From Methylobacterium sp. Leaf465 (GTDB taxonomy: Bacteria; Pseudomonadota; Alphaproteobacteria; Rhizobiales; Beijerinckiaceae), in NCBI RefSeq assembly GCF_001424705.1, contig NZ_LMRA01000002.1, forward strand, positions 99,294 through 163,293: a stretch of DNA of 64,000 nucleotides, in the 5' to 3' direction. Below the pieces are notes generated by a model, which saw only the letters and a program-made list of their open reading frames with translations, was not told where the DNA came from and did not search any database. The translations under genes and the position numbers were made by a program. This document shows positions 27,339 to 36,024 of the stretch, piece after piece (position 1 is the first letter of the stretch; the number at the start of each line of letters is the position of its first letter).

Positions 27339-28094
27339 ATGCTGACGATCCAGGACCTTTCGAAGACCTACGCGGACGGGACGCAGGCGCTCTCAGGTCT
27401 GACCCTCTCCCTCGCGCCCGGCGAGATCGTCGCCGTGGTCGGCGGCTCGGGCTGCGGCAAGACCACCCTCCTGCGCCTCGTGGCGGGCCTCGACGCGGCG
27501 ACGGCGGGCCTGATCCGGCTCGACGGCGCCACCCTCGACGGCCCGCATCCCGGACTCGGCCTGGTCTTCCAGGAGCCGCGCCTGCTGCCCTGGCTCAGCA
27601 TCGCCGAGAATGTCGGCTTCGGCCTCGCGGACCGGCCGGCGGCCGAGCGCCGGACCCGCGTCGCCCGGGCCCTGGCCCGCGTCGGCCTCGCCGACCATGC
27701 GGGGCGCTGGCCGCGCGCGCTTTCCGGCGGCCAGCAGCAGCGCGTGTCCATCGCCCGGGCCTTCGTGGCCGACCCCCGGGTTCTCCTGCTGGACGAGCCC
27801 TTCTCGGCCCTCGACGCTGTCACGCGCGAGGACCTGCACCGCCACCTGCTGGCCCTCTGGGCCGAGACCCGCCCGACCATCCTCCTGGTCACCCACGACG
27901 TCGCCGAGGCAGCCGCCCTGGCGGATCGTGTCGTGGTCATGCGTCCCCATCCCGGCCGCATCCACGAGACGATCACGATCGATGCGCCCCGCTCCGAAGA
28001 TGCGGCGGACCATCTCCGGACCTCACAGGTCCTGCGGACCCTGCTGGACGCGTCCCTCGCCCCACCCCCGCGCCGGGCGCCCCTCGCCGTCTGA
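27339..28094 (+). CDS. ssuB: Sulfonate-type ABC transporter ATP-binding protein
   Basis: 251 residues from ATG 27339. Walker A (GGSGCGKTT), Q-loop (LVFQEPRLLPWLS, typical of sulfonate/nitrate ATPases), signature LSGGQQQRV, Walker B (VLLLDEPFSALD) and the H-loop His (LLVTHDVAEAAAL) are all intact. It energises uptake for the SsuABC-like importer. It is the last gene of the + strand sulfur operon; a weak GC hairpin (about 28104-28137) separates it from the convergent metQ. Confidence 0.9.
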   Translation: MLTIQDLSKTYADGTQALSGLTLSLAPGEIVAVVGGSGCGKTTLLRLVAGLDAATAGLIRLDGATLDGPHPGLGLVFQEPRLLPWLSIAENVGFGLADRPAAERRTRVARALARVGLADHAGRWPRALSGGQQQRVSIARAFVADPRVLLLDEPFSALDAVTREDLHRHLLALWAETRPTILLVTHDVAEAAALADRVVVMRPHPGRIHETITIDAPRSEDAADHLRTSQVLRTLLDASLAPPPRRAPLAV

Positions 28095-28139
28095 CGGGCC
28101 TGCGCCCAGCCGCCATCGGCGCGTCCAGGCTGGGGCACC

Positions 28140-28934
28140 CTACCAGCTCGTGAGCACCGCTCCGCCGAAGGTCGTCTCCACGAAGGCCTTGGTCTCCGGC
28201 GTGCGGTAGCTCTCCACCAGGGCCTTGACCCAGGGTTTGTCCTTGTCCGCCTCGCGCACCGCCAGCATGTTCAAATAGGGGCCCTTCGGCTCCTCCTTCA
28301 GGAGCGCGTCGGAGGGCTTGAGGCCGGCGGGCGTCGCGTAGTTGGTGTTGACCGCCGCGGCGTCCACGTCATCGAGGGCGCGGGGCGTCTGGGCCGCATC
28401 CACCTCGATGAAGCGGAGCTTGCGCGGATTCTCGACGATGTCGGCCACCGTCGGCTTGAAGCCGGTGCCGGGGGCCAGCTTGATCACGCCCTTGTCCTGC
28501 AGGAGGAGCAGCGAGCGCCCGCCATTGGTCGGGTCGTTCTGGATCGCCACGGTGCCGCCGCTCGGCACCGCGTCGAAGCTCTTGTGGCGCTTCGAATAGA
28601 TGCCGAGGGGGAAGTTCACCGTCAGGCCGACGCCGGTGATCCGGTAGCCCCGGTCGGCCTTCTGGTTGTCGAGGAAGGGCTGGTTCTGGAACGAGTTCGC
28701 CTCGATCTCGCCGGCCGAGAGGGCCTCGTTCGGCACGACGTAGTCGGAGAACTCGATGATCTGGAGGTCGAGCCCCCGCTTCGCTGCGATCGGCTTCACC
28801 GCCTCGAGGATCTGCGCGTGCGGCCCCGGCGTCGCCCCGATGCGGATCCGCGTCAGGGGCTCGGCCCGGGCCGGCCCCGGAAGGAGCAGGGCAGAGGCGG
28901 CGAGGAGGGCGGCGAGGGTCAGGGCGCGCGGCAT
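28140..28934 (-). CDS. metQ: MetQ/NlpA-family ABC transporter substrate-binding protein
   Basis: 264 residues. Signal peptide MPRALTLAALLAASALLLPG with cleavage near ARA-EPL; no lipobox cysteine is visible, unlike many MetQ lipoproteins. Mature motifs: IRIGATPGPHAQILEAVKPI, EFSDYVVPNEALSAGEIEAN, and ALDDVDAAAVNTNYATPAG, all typical of the family. It binds methionine or another sulfur ligand in the periplasm. The sulfur context makes methionine or its oxidised form plausible. It follows metI by 50 bases. Confidence 0.88.
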   Translation of the reverse strand: MPRALTLAALLAASALLLPGPARAEPLTRIRIGATPGPHAQILEAVKPIAAKRGLDLQIIEFSDYVVPNEALSAGEIEANSFQNQPFLDNQKADRGYRITGVGLTVNFPLGIYSKRHKSFDAVPSGGTVAIQNDPTNGGRSLLLLQDKGVIKLAPGTGFKPTVADIVENPRKLRFIEVDAAQTPRALDDVDAAAVNTNYATPAGLKPSDALLKEEPKGPYLNMLAVREADKDKPWVKALVESYRTPETKAFVETTFGGAVLTSW

Positions 28935-28984
28935 GGCGGATCGTCCGGTTCGGGAACGGGAGGGTGGGACAGAAGAGCGGCGCG

Positions 28985-29650
28985 TCAGGCCGACCGGATG
29001 CGCCGGTTCAGACGCCGGGCCAGGCCCTCGCCGACGGTCTGCACCGCCTGGACGAGGACCACGAGGACGACGACCACGGCCAGCATCATCTCGGGCCGGA
29101 AGCGCTGGTAGCCGTAGCGGATGCCGAGGTCGCCGAGCCCTCCGCCGCCGACGGCGCCCACCATGGCGGAGAACCCGAGGAGGGAGACCACCGCCAAAGT
29201 CAGGCCCGATACGATGCCGGGCAGCGCCTCGGGGATCAGCACCTTGGCGATGATCTGCCCCGGGCTCGCCCCGAAGGCCCGGGCCGCCTCCACGAGGCCT
29301 GGATCGACCTCCCGGATCGCCGCCTCGATCAGGCGCGCCAGGAAGGGCGTCGCCGCCACCGTGAGCGGGACCGTCGCGGCGAGGATCCCGATGGAGGTGC
29401 CGGCGATGAGCCGGGTGAAGGGAATGATCGCCACCACCAGGATGATGAAGGGCGTCGAGCGGGTCGCGTTGACGACGAAGCCCAGCACCGCGTTCGCGAT
29501 CGGCGCGGTGAAGAGTTCGCCCCGCCGGCTCGTCGCTAGGAAGATCCCCAGCGGCAGGCCGAACAGGGTTCCGAGGGAGGCGGAGAGCGCCACCATCGTG
29601 AGGGTGTCGCCGGTGGCCTGGACGAGGAGGCGGATCAGTTCAGGCGACAC
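28985..29650 (-). CDS. metI: MetI-family ABC transporter permease
   Basis: 221 residues from a GTG at 29650 that overlaps the metN stop by 11 bases. It has five to six membrane segments (LTMVALSASLGTLFGLPLGIFL first), and the EAA loop near VEAARAFGASPGQIIAKVLIPEALPG (shown here in part: EAARAFGASPGQIIAKVL). This is the membrane component of the MetNIQ importer. Overlap with metN shows translational coupling. Confidence 0.9.
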   Translation of the reverse strand: MSPELIRLLVQATGDTLTMVALSASLGTLFGLPLGIFLATSRRGELFTAPIANAVLGFVVNATRSTPFIILVVAIIPFTRLIAGTSIGILAATVPLTVAATPFLARLIEAAIREVDPGLVEAARAFGASPGQIIAKVLIPEALPGIVSGLTLAVVSLLGFSAMVGAVGGGGLGDLGIRYGYQRFRPEMMLAVVVVLVVLVQAVQTVGEGLARRLNRRIRSA

Positions 29651-30737
29651 GGGACGCCTCCTGGGCCGGCGGCAGGTATCCCAGGACCTGACTGTCGATG
29701 CTGTGCTGCGCGAGGTAGGCCCGCGCCCGTGCCGCCACGTCGGGCGCCGGCGGCAGCCCGATCGCCAGGGAGCCGTACGGACGCCCGCCGATCTCGTCCA
29801 CGGTGCCGGCCAGGATCGCGGCTTCGATGCCGGTGTCGCGGGCGAGCTTCGCCAGGATCGCGGTGCCGTCCGGGGCGTCCTCGAAGGCGATGCGCAGCAC
29901 GACCGTCGCGCCCGGGCGTGGGCCGGCTCCGATCCGCGCCGCCAGGACCGGGGGCAGCCCGTGGCCCATCTCCCCGGCGAGGAGGGAGCGGGTGATCTCG
30001 GCCCGCGGTCGGGTGAAGACGTCGAAGGCCGAGCCCTCCTCGACGATCGCGCCGTTCTCGATCACCGCGACACGGTCGGCCACGGCGCGGATCACCGACA
30101 TCTCGTGGGTGATGAGCACAATGGTGAGGCCGAGCTCCCGGTTGATGCGCGCGAGGAGCGCCAGGATCGCGCGGGTGGTCTCGAGATCCAGGGCCGAGGT
30201 CGCCTCGTCGGAGAGCAGCACCTCCGGCCGGGTCGCCAGGGCCCGGGCGATGCCGACGCGCTGCTTCTGCCCGCCCGACAGCTCGGCGGGATATCGCCCC
30301 GCCTGATCCGCGAGCCCCACGAGATCGAGCAACTCGGCGACCCGCGCCCGGATCGCCGCCGGCGCCCAGCCGGCGATCTCCAGGGGCAGCGCGACGTTGC
30401 CGGCGGCGTCCCGCGACGAGAGCAGGTTGAAGTGCTGGAAGATCATCCCGACCCGGGCCCGCAGGGCGCGCAAATCCCGCGGGCGCAGGGCCGACACCTC
30501 GGCATCCCCGACCCAGACGCGGCCCGCACTCGGCCGCTCGAGGCCGTTGATCAGGCGGATCAGAGTCGACTTGCCGGCGCCCGAGCGCCCGATGATGCCC
30601 AGGATCAACCCGGCCGGAACCGCGAGGTCGATGCCCTCCAGGGCAGCGACCGCCGTCCCGTTGCGCCGGGGCGCGTAGGTCTTCGAGACGGATTCGAAGC
30701 GGATCACCGCTTCGGCGGGGTGGCTGGTCGACGGCAT
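29640..30737 (-). CDS. metN: MetN-family ABC transporter ATP-binding protein with NIL domain
   Basis: 365 residues. Walker A GRSGAGKST, signature LSGGQKQRVGIARALA, Walker B VLLSDEATSALD and the H-loop ITHEMSV. The C-terminal extension after about residue 265 has the NIL-type region (LRIAFEDAPDGTAILAKLAR, GTVDEIGGRPYGSL) that senses the transported amino acid. Together with metI and metQ it makes a complete methionine-type importer. Upstream lies a 500-base region containing its promoter and that of the next + strand gene. Confidence 0.92.
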   Translation of the reverse strand: MPSTSHPAEAVIRFESVSKTYAPRRNGTAVAALEGIDLAVPAGLILGIIGRSGAGKSTLIRLINGLERPSAGRVWVGDAEVSALRPRDLRALRARVGMIFQHFNLLSSRDAAGNVALPLEIAGWAPAAIRARVAELLDLVGLADQAGRYPAELSGGQKQRVGIARALATRPEVLLSDEATSALDLETTRAILALLARINRELGLTIVLITHEMSVIRAVADRVAVIENGAIVEEGSAFDVFTRPRAEITRSLLAGEMGHGLPPVLAARIGAGPRPGATVVLRIAFEDAPDGTAILAKLARDTGIEAAILAGTVDEIGGRPYGSLAIGLPPAPDVAARARAYLAQHSIDSQVLGYLPPAQEASRVA

Positions 30738-31237
30738 GGACGGGGATGATCCTCGGCCCGGTCGCGCGCTTGCCGATCTCAGGATGCGGAAGACGAGAGC
30801 AGGTCTCTTGAAGCAGAGGGGGCTGCTCTATTTATCTACGCCTGATGTACCCCCAGTCAATGAAAGCATAGACCAAACTGCGGCGTCGACGAGGATGAAG
30901 GTCGTCGTGACGGCCGGGCGCGCGAGAAGGTTCTCCCTCGATGCTGTAGATGGGCCCGCCGAGCGTGCGACACCCGCGCTTTCATCCTCTCGAGGCTTGC
31001 TCTCCGGACTTAGGCGCGATCTTTCGTGAGGTCATTCTGGCTATTTCGCCAGATACGAAAACAATCGTCCTAAAAGCCATCGAAATTTGAAAATCCCTTT
31101 CCTTGCGAAATCTTGGGAGTTTTTCGTACATCATCGGCACGGGATCGTGATCGTGCGGCGACGACGTCGGCGATGTGCGATCCGGGCCGTGCAGACCGTC
31201 GGGTGCACGGCGGGCGACACTTCTCCGGAGACGATCC
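30738..31237. other. Divergent intergenic region, AT-rich half
   Basis: About 500 bases between metN (minus) and the binding-protein gene (plus). It holds no convincing gene. AT-rich stretches (around 30825-30840 and 31040-31140) are typical of promoters here; a short hairpin CTGGC-TATTTC-GCCAG lies at about 31038-31053. A -35-like TTGAAA occurs near 31087. Confidence 0.4.
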
Positions 31238-32227
31238 ATGACCGACGACACGCCGCGCGGGGCTGCCCCCTCGCGCCGGACGATCCTGCGCGCCGGCCTC
31301 GCGACCGCCGCGCTAGCGCCTCTCGGGATGCCGGCGGTCCGGGCCGCCGAGCGGACGGTCCGCCTGAGCTACCAGCGCTCCTCGACCCTGCTTACCATCC
31401 TGAAGGCCAAAGGCACCCTGGACGAACGCCTGAAGCTCCTGGGCTTCGCACCCTCCTGGCACCTCTTCACCAGCGTGATCGAGCCCATGAACGCCGGGGC
31501 CGTCGACCTCCACGCGGACGTCGCGGACGCGGTGCCGATCTTCACCCAGGCGGCCAATGCGCCGCTCACCTTCTATGCCCGCGAGGTCGGTTCCCCCGCG
31601 GCCGAGGCCATCATTGTTCCCGAGGAGTCGCCGATCCGCTCCATCGCCGACCTGAAGGGGCGCACGGTCGGCGTCTCGCGTGGGTCGGGCTGCCACTTCA
31701 TCCTGGCAGCCGCCCTCAAGCGGGCGGGCCTCGCCTTCACCGACATCAAGCCGGCCTATCTCCAGGCGCCGGAGGGGCTGGCGGCCTTCGGACAGGGCAG
31801 CCTCGACGCCTGGGTGATCTGGGACCCGTTCCTCGCCATCGCTCAGGCCAAGCGGCCGGTGCGGGTGTTGGCCGACGCCACCGGCCTATCGAGCTATCAC
31901 CGCTACTACCTCGCCAACGACCGCTTCGTGGCCGAGAACCCGCAAGTGGTCGGGATCGTCTACGACGCGCTCCGGCAGGCGGGCCGCTGGGTCAAGGCCG
32001 AGCCGGATGCGGCGGTAGCGCTGCTCGCGCCGATCTGGGGCGACCTCTCCCCCGAGGTGGTCGCCACGGTGAACCGGCGCCGGACCTACGCAGTCACGCC
32101 GGTGGTGCGGTCCGAACTCGGCGAGCAGCAGGCCATCGCCGACACCTTCCGCGAGGCCAGGCTGATTCCGCGCGACCTCGACGTGACCGCGGTGAATACC
32201 TGGCAGCCGCCGGCGGAGCGGGGCTGA
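31238..32227 (+). CDS. Aliphatic-sulfonate-type substrate-binding protein, Tat-exported
   Basis: 329 residues from ATG 31238. The N-terminus has a twin-arginine motif (PSRRTILRAGLATAAL) with cleavage near VRA-AER, so it is probably exported folded. The mature part is SsuA-like (VRLSYQRSSTLLTILKAKG, DLKGRTVGVSRGSGCHF, GSLDAWVIWDPFLAI). It has no permease or ATPase of its own directly downstream; it could use the TauABC-like system on the opposite strand. It precedes the SfnG-like gene by 4 bases, so the two are almost certainly co-translated. Confidence 0.85.
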   Translation: MTDDTPRGAAPSRRTILRAGLATAALAPLGMPAVRAAERTVRLSYQRSSTLLTILKAKGTLDERLKLLGFAPSWHLFTSVIEPMNAGAVDLHADVADAVPIFTQAANAPLTFYAREVGSPAAEAIIVPEESPIRSIADLKGRTVGVSRGSGCHFILAAALKRAGLAFTDIKPAYLQAPEGLAAFGQGSLDAWVIWDPFLAIAQAKRPVRVLADATGLSSYHRYYLANDRFVAENPQVVGIVYDALRQAGRWVKAEPDAAVALLAPIWGDLSPEVVATVNRRRTYAVTPVVRSELGEQQAIADTFREARLIPRDLDVTAVNTWQPPAERG

Positions 32228-32231
32228 GCGC

Positions 32232-33275
32232 ATGACCCATCCGCTCCGCTTCGGAATCTGGGCGGCCGTCCACGGCTCCCGCGCCTCCCACCACGATCCG
32301 GACGAGCCGGACGACGCCAGCTGGGACCGCAACCGCGCCCTGGTGCTGGAGGCTGAAGCCCTCGGCTTCGACGCCGTTCTCGTCGCCCAGCACACCGCCA
32401 ATCCCTACGACGACGGGCGCGACCAGCTCGAAGCCTGGACTGCCTCGGCCGCCCTGGCGGCCCTGACCCGGCGCATCGAGATCATCGCGGCGATCAAGCC
32501 CGGGCTCTACCACCCCGTGGTGCTGGCCAAGATGGCCCTGCAGATCGAGCACATCGCGCAGGGGCGGTTCGCCCTGAACCTCGTGAATGCCTGGAACCGG
32601 GCCGAGTTCGAGCGGGCGGGACTACCCTTTCCTGCCCACGACGCGCGCTACGCCTACGGCTCCGAGTGGATCGGCCTCGTCGACCGGCTGATGCGGGGCG
32701 AGCGCGTCACCCATGCGGGCCCGCACTTCCAGGTGTCGGACTATCAGCTTCGCCCGGCCGGCAGCTTCCGGCCGCGCCCGACGATCTATCTCGGTGGCGA
32801 ATCCGAACCGGCCCGGGCGCTGGCGGCAAGCCAAGCCGACGTTTGGTTCATCAACGGCCAGCCCCTCGCGGAGGTCGCGGCGCTGATCGCCGACGTGGCC
32901 CGTCGGCCCGCTGCCAACGGCCCCTTGCGCTATGGGCTCTCAGCCTTCGTCATCGCCCGCGAGACCGATGCGGAGGCTCAGGCTGAGCACGCGCGCCTGC
33001 TGGCCCTGGCCGATCGCGACGCGGCTTTGCGGGCGGACACCCGGGCGCGCACGGACACGGCGAGCGTGATGTTCGCCAAGACCGACGCGGCGGCCTCCCG
33101 CCATGTCGGGACCAATGGCGGCACCGCCGCCGGCCTCGTCGGCAGCTACGACACCGTCGCTTCCCGCATCCGCGCCTTCCATGCCGCCGGAATCGAGCTG
33201 TTCATGCTGCAATTCCAACCGTTCGAGACCGAGATGCGGCGCTTCGCCGTAGAGGTCCTGCCCCGGGTGCGCTGA
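32232..33275 (+). CDS. Flavin-dependent monooxygenase, SfnG/SsuD-like
   Basis: 347 residues. Luciferase-like family: LRFGIWAAVHGSRASHH at the start, then IEIIAAIKPGLYHPVVLAKM, GRFALNLVNAWNRAEFERAG and PTIYLGGESEPARALAASQADVW (here in part). This order is closer to dimethylsulfone monooxygenase SfnG and alkanesulfonate monooxygenase SsuD than to DszA. It should release sulfite from a C1-C2 sulfone or sulfonate using FMNH2 and O2. Its binding-protein partner lies directly upstream. The exact substrate is inferred only. Confidence 0.87.
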   Translation: MTHPLRFGIWAAVHGSRASHHDPDEPDDASWDRNRALVLEAEALGFDAVLVAQHTANPYDDGRDQLEAWTASAALAALTRRIEIIAAIKPGLYHPVVLAKMALQIEHIAQGRFALNLVNAWNRAEFERAGLPFPAHDARYAYGSEWIGLVDRLMRGERVTHAGPHFQVSDYQLRPAGSFRPRPTIYLGGESEPARALAASQADVWFINGQPLAEVAALIADVARRPAANGPLRYGLSAFVIARETDAEAQAEHARLLALADRDAALRADTRARTDTASVMFAKTDAAASRHVGTNGGTAAGLVGSYDTVASRIRAFHAAGIELFMLQFQPFETEMRRFAVEVLPRVR

Positions 33276-33278
33276 GGC

Positions 33279-33722
33279 TTAGGCGCGGGCGACGAAGCGC
33301 TGGTGGGCCGTCATGCCCACGAGCATGGCGGCGACAAAGACCGCTACGGGCAGAGCCCCCGTCGACAGGGCCGCCACGGCGGGGCCGGGACAGAGGCCCG
33401 ATAGGCCCCAGCCGATCCCGAACAGGGCCGCGCCGCCGATCAGCGACGAGTCGATCCGATGGTTCGTCGGCAGGTCGAAGGCGATAGCCAGTGCCGGGCG
33501 CGGCAGGCGCCGGGCCAGGGCGTATCCGAGGCCGGCGACGCTCACCGAGCCGCCGAGCACGAAGGCCAGGGTCGGGTCCCAGGCCTGACGCCCGTCGAAG
33601 GCGCCAGTCACGTCGAGGAAGCCCTGGACCCGGGCCGGGTCGAGCATGCCAGAGAGCGACAGGCCGAGCCCGAAGATAAGACCGGCGGCGAGGGCCGCGA
33701 GCAAGTGGAGCGCCGCGCTCAC
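33279..33722 (-). CDS. YeeE/YedE-type sulfur transporter, C-terminal half protein
   Basis: 147 residues from a GTG at 33722, which overlaps the preceding stop by 4 bases (GTGA). About four hydrophobic segments; the conserved cysteine motif is GLSGLCPGPAVAALSTG. Single-chain YeeE/YedE thiosulfate transporters have both halves in one protein. Here the halves are separate genes, which also occurs in other bacteria. It stands in the sulfur import cluster and its role is probably uptake of a small sulfur compound such as thiosulfate. Confidence 0.85.
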   Translation of the reverse strand: MSAALHLLAALAAGLIFGLGLSLSGMLDPARVQGFLDVTGAFDGRQAWDPTLAFVLGGSVSVAGLGYALARRLPRPALAIAFDLPTNHRIDSSLIGGAALFGIGWGLSGLCPGPAVAALSTGALPVAVFVAAMLVGMTAHQRFVARA

Positions 33723-34132
33723 GCCAGCGCCCGCAACAGGGCGACGGTGAGCATGCCGGTCCCCAGGAAGGTCAGGACCGCCGCCAGCGAGCGGGCTGAA
33801 AGCCGGGCGAGGCCGGCGACGCCGTGGCCGCTGGTGCAGCCCGAGCCGAGACGGGTGCCGAACCCGACGAGGAGGCCGGCGACGGCGAGCACCGGCAGGG
33901 AAGCGACGAAGCGCATCGCCGGCCACGCCCCGGTGGCGAGGGCGAAGACCGGCGGACCGGCGATCAGGCCGGCGACGAAGGCGGCATCGACCCACCGACG
34001 CAGGCCCCGATCCCGGCCGAGGCCGGCCACGAGGCCGCTGATTCCGGCGATGCGCCCGTTCAGGAGCATCAGGAGCGCCACCGACAGGCCGATCAGCGCG
34101 CCGCCGGCGAACCCGGACGCATAGGTATTCAT
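33719..34132 (-). CDS. YeeE/YedE-type sulfur transporter, N-terminal half protein
   Basis: 137 residues with four hydrophobic segments. It has the family cysteine motif GFGTRLGSGCTSGHGVAGLARLS, where the Cys is thought to relay the sulfur substrate. Together with the following gene it makes the complete YeeE/YedE fold. Located downstream of the TauC-like permease (56-base gap), so it probably belongs to the same minus-strand transcript starting near 37060. Confidence 0.87.
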   Translation of the reverse strand: MNTYASGFAGGALIGLSVALLMLLNGRIAGISGLVAGLGRDRGLRRWVDAAFVAGLIAGPPVFALATGAWPAMRFVASLPVLAVAGLLVGFGTRLGSGCTSGHGVAGLARLSARSLAAVLTFLGTGMLTVALLRALA

Positions 34133-34188
34133 GTGTATCGGCTCTCTTCCGCAACCGCGTGTCGCCTCAAGCTCGAAAGGGCCCTATC

Positions 34189-35106
34189 CTAGCGGGCCAT
34201 GCCCCAGCGCCGCACGGTGATCCGCTCGAAGACCGCGAACACCAGGTTCTCGACCACGAGGCCGATGACGATGACCATGACGAGACCGGCAAAGACCCGG
34301 TCGGTGTAGAGTTCGTTGCGGTTCTGGAAGATGTACCAGCCGAGGCCACCCCGCCCCGAGGAAGCCCCGAACACCAGCTCGGCCGCGATCAAGGTGCGCC
34401 AGGCGAAGGCCCAGCCGATCTTCAGGCCCGACAGGATCGCCGGCAGGGCGGCCGGGATCAGGATCTGCAGGACGTAGGACGGCCCGCGCAGGCCGTAGTT
34501 GCGCCCCGCCATCCGCAGGGTCTCGGGCACGCCCTGGAAGCCCGCATAGGTGTTGAGCGCCATCGGCCACAGCACCGAGTGGATCAGCACGAAGATCAGG
34601 CTCCCTGAGCCGAGGCCGAACCAGAGCAGGGCGAGCGGAAGCAGGGCGATGGCTGGCAGCGGGTTAAACATCGCCGTCAGGGTCGAAAGCAGGTCGCGGC
34701 CGAACTGCGTCGAGACCGCGAGCGTCGTCAGCCCGAAGGCCAGCACGATGCCGGCGAGGTAGCCCTGCACCAGCACGGTGAGCGAGATCCGCACCCGGTC
34801 GATGAGCTCGCCGTTGGCGAGGCCGTCGAAGAGGGCCGACATCGTGGCGAGAAATCCGGGCAGCAGCAGGTCGTTGTCCTGCCAGCGCGCCAGCCCCTCC
34901 CAGACCAGCGCCAGGGCGGCGATGATCAGGCCCTTGCGCAGCCAGTCCCGCTGCCACAGCCGCGCCCCGAGCGGCAGCGTGCGTTCCACCGGTGCCTCCA
35001 CGAAGGGCGCGAGCACCCGGTCGTATTCCGGGCGGACCGGCGGCACCAGATCGCACGAGACGCCGTTCCGCGTGAAGAGATCGGGGCGGGTCGCGGACGC
35101 GCTCAT
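34189..35106 (-). CDS. TauC/SsuC-like ABC transporter permease
   Basis: 305 residues. It has a long cytosolic N-terminus (about 60 residues), then six membrane segments (GLIIAALALVWEGLARW, LTVLVQGYLAGIVLAFGL, FGLGSGSLIFVLIHSVLWP among them) and the ABC-interaction EAA loop near GVPETLRMAGRNYGLRGPSYVLQILIPAALP (in part: RMAGRNYGLRGPSYVLQIL). Start overlaps the ATPase stop by 4 bases (ATGA). The permease is of the taurine/sulfonate/nitrate class. Confidence 0.88.
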   Translation of the reverse strand: MSASATRPDLFTRNGVSCDLVPPVRPEYDRVLAPFVEAPVERTLPLGARLWQRDWLRKGLIIAALALVWEGLARWQDNDLLLPGFLATMSALFDGLANGELIDRVRISLTVLVQGYLAGIVLAFGLTTLAVSTQFGRDLLSTLTAMFNPLPAIALLPLALLWFGLGSGSLIFVLIHSVLWPMALNTYAGFQGVPETLRMAGRNYGLRGPSYVLQILIPAALPAILSGLKIGWAFAWRTLIAAELVFGASSGRGGLGWYIFQNRNELYTDRVFAGLVMVIVIGLVVENLVFAVFERITVRRWGMAR

Positions 35107-36014
35107 CGGTTCGCCTCCGCCGGCGCGCCGGTCTCAAACAGGCGCGCGTGCAACCGCTGCACCGCTCCCTGGAAGGCCTCGCTGCCGATGCTGGAAAGAT
35201 CGAAGGCGTGGCTGTTGAACTCGGCCCGCACCCGGCCGGGATGGGGCGAAAGCAGGGCCACCCGGTTGCCGACCACGAGCGCCTCCTCGATCGAATGCGT
35301 GACGAAGAGCAGCGTGAACCGGGCCTCGTCCCAGAGGGCGAGGAGCTCTTCCTGCATTCGCCGCCGGGTCAGGGCGTCGAGCGCTGCGAAGGGCTCGTCC
35401 ATCATCAGCACCCGGGGCTGCATCGCCAGGGCGCGGGCAATGGCGACCCGCTGCTTCATGCCGCCCGAGAGCTGGTGCGGGTAGCTGTCGGCGAAGGGCG
35501 TGAGTCCGACCTTGTCGATGTAGTGGCGCGCGCGCTCCTGCGCCTCCCGCCGGCTGAGCGCCTTGGCGGCGCGCAGCGGGAAGGCGACGTTCTGCACCAC
35601 CGTCTTCCAGGGCGGCAGTTGGTCGAATTCCTGGAACACCACGATGCGGTCGGGCCCGGGCGCGCGCACCGGAGCGCCTGCTAGGGTGATCGCGCCCTCC
35701 ACTGGCGTGATGAAGCCGGCCGCCGCTTTCAACAGGGTGGACTTGCCGCAGCCCGAGGGCCCGAGCAGGACGAAGCGGTCGCCCGCATGGATGTCGAGGT
35801 CGATCCGGTGCGTGGCCCGCACCACCCGCTGCGGCGTGCAGTATTCCAGGGTAACGCCCCGGATCTGCAGCAGGGGCGACGGGTCGGGCGCGGGGGGCGG
35901 CGGCGGCTCCGGTGACGGCCGGGCGGGGGCGGCCTCGCGTCGAGCGCCGCCGCGCGGGCGCGGCTCGGCCAGTTCGAGGACGGAGAGGTCGGACAGAGTG
36001 GCGGCGCAGATCAT
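35103..36014 (-). CDS. TauB/SsuB-like ABC transporter ATP-binding protein
   Basis: 303 residues from ATG 36014; the longer frame to 36128 is not convincing. Residues 1-50 form an Arg/Pro-rich leader (PRPRGGARREAAPARPSPEP) not usual in the family. Then come Walker A (GPSGCGKST), Q-loop VVFQEFDQLPPWKT, signature LSGGMKQRVAIARAL, Walker B VLMMDEPFAALD and the H-loop His. The ATPase belongs to the sulfonate/nitrate/taurine class. It is coupled to the permease by overlap and lies 11 bases behind the binding protein. Confidence 0.88.
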   Translation of the reverse strand: MICAATLSDLSVLELAEPRPRGGARREAAPARPSPEPPPPPAPDPSPLLQIRGVTLEYCTPQRVVRATHRIDLDIHAGDRFVLLGPSGCGKSTLLKAAAGFITPVEGAITLAGAPVRAPGPDRIVVFQEFDQLPPWKTVVQNVAFPLRAAKALSRREAQERARHYIDKVGLTPFADSYPHQLSGGMKQRVAIARALAMQPRVLMMDEPFAALDALTRRRMQEELLALWDEARFTLLFVTHSIEEALVVGNRVALLSPHPGRVRAEFNSHAFDLSSIGSEAFQGAVQRLHARLFETGAPAEANR

Positions 36015-36024
36015 CGCGGGCCGC

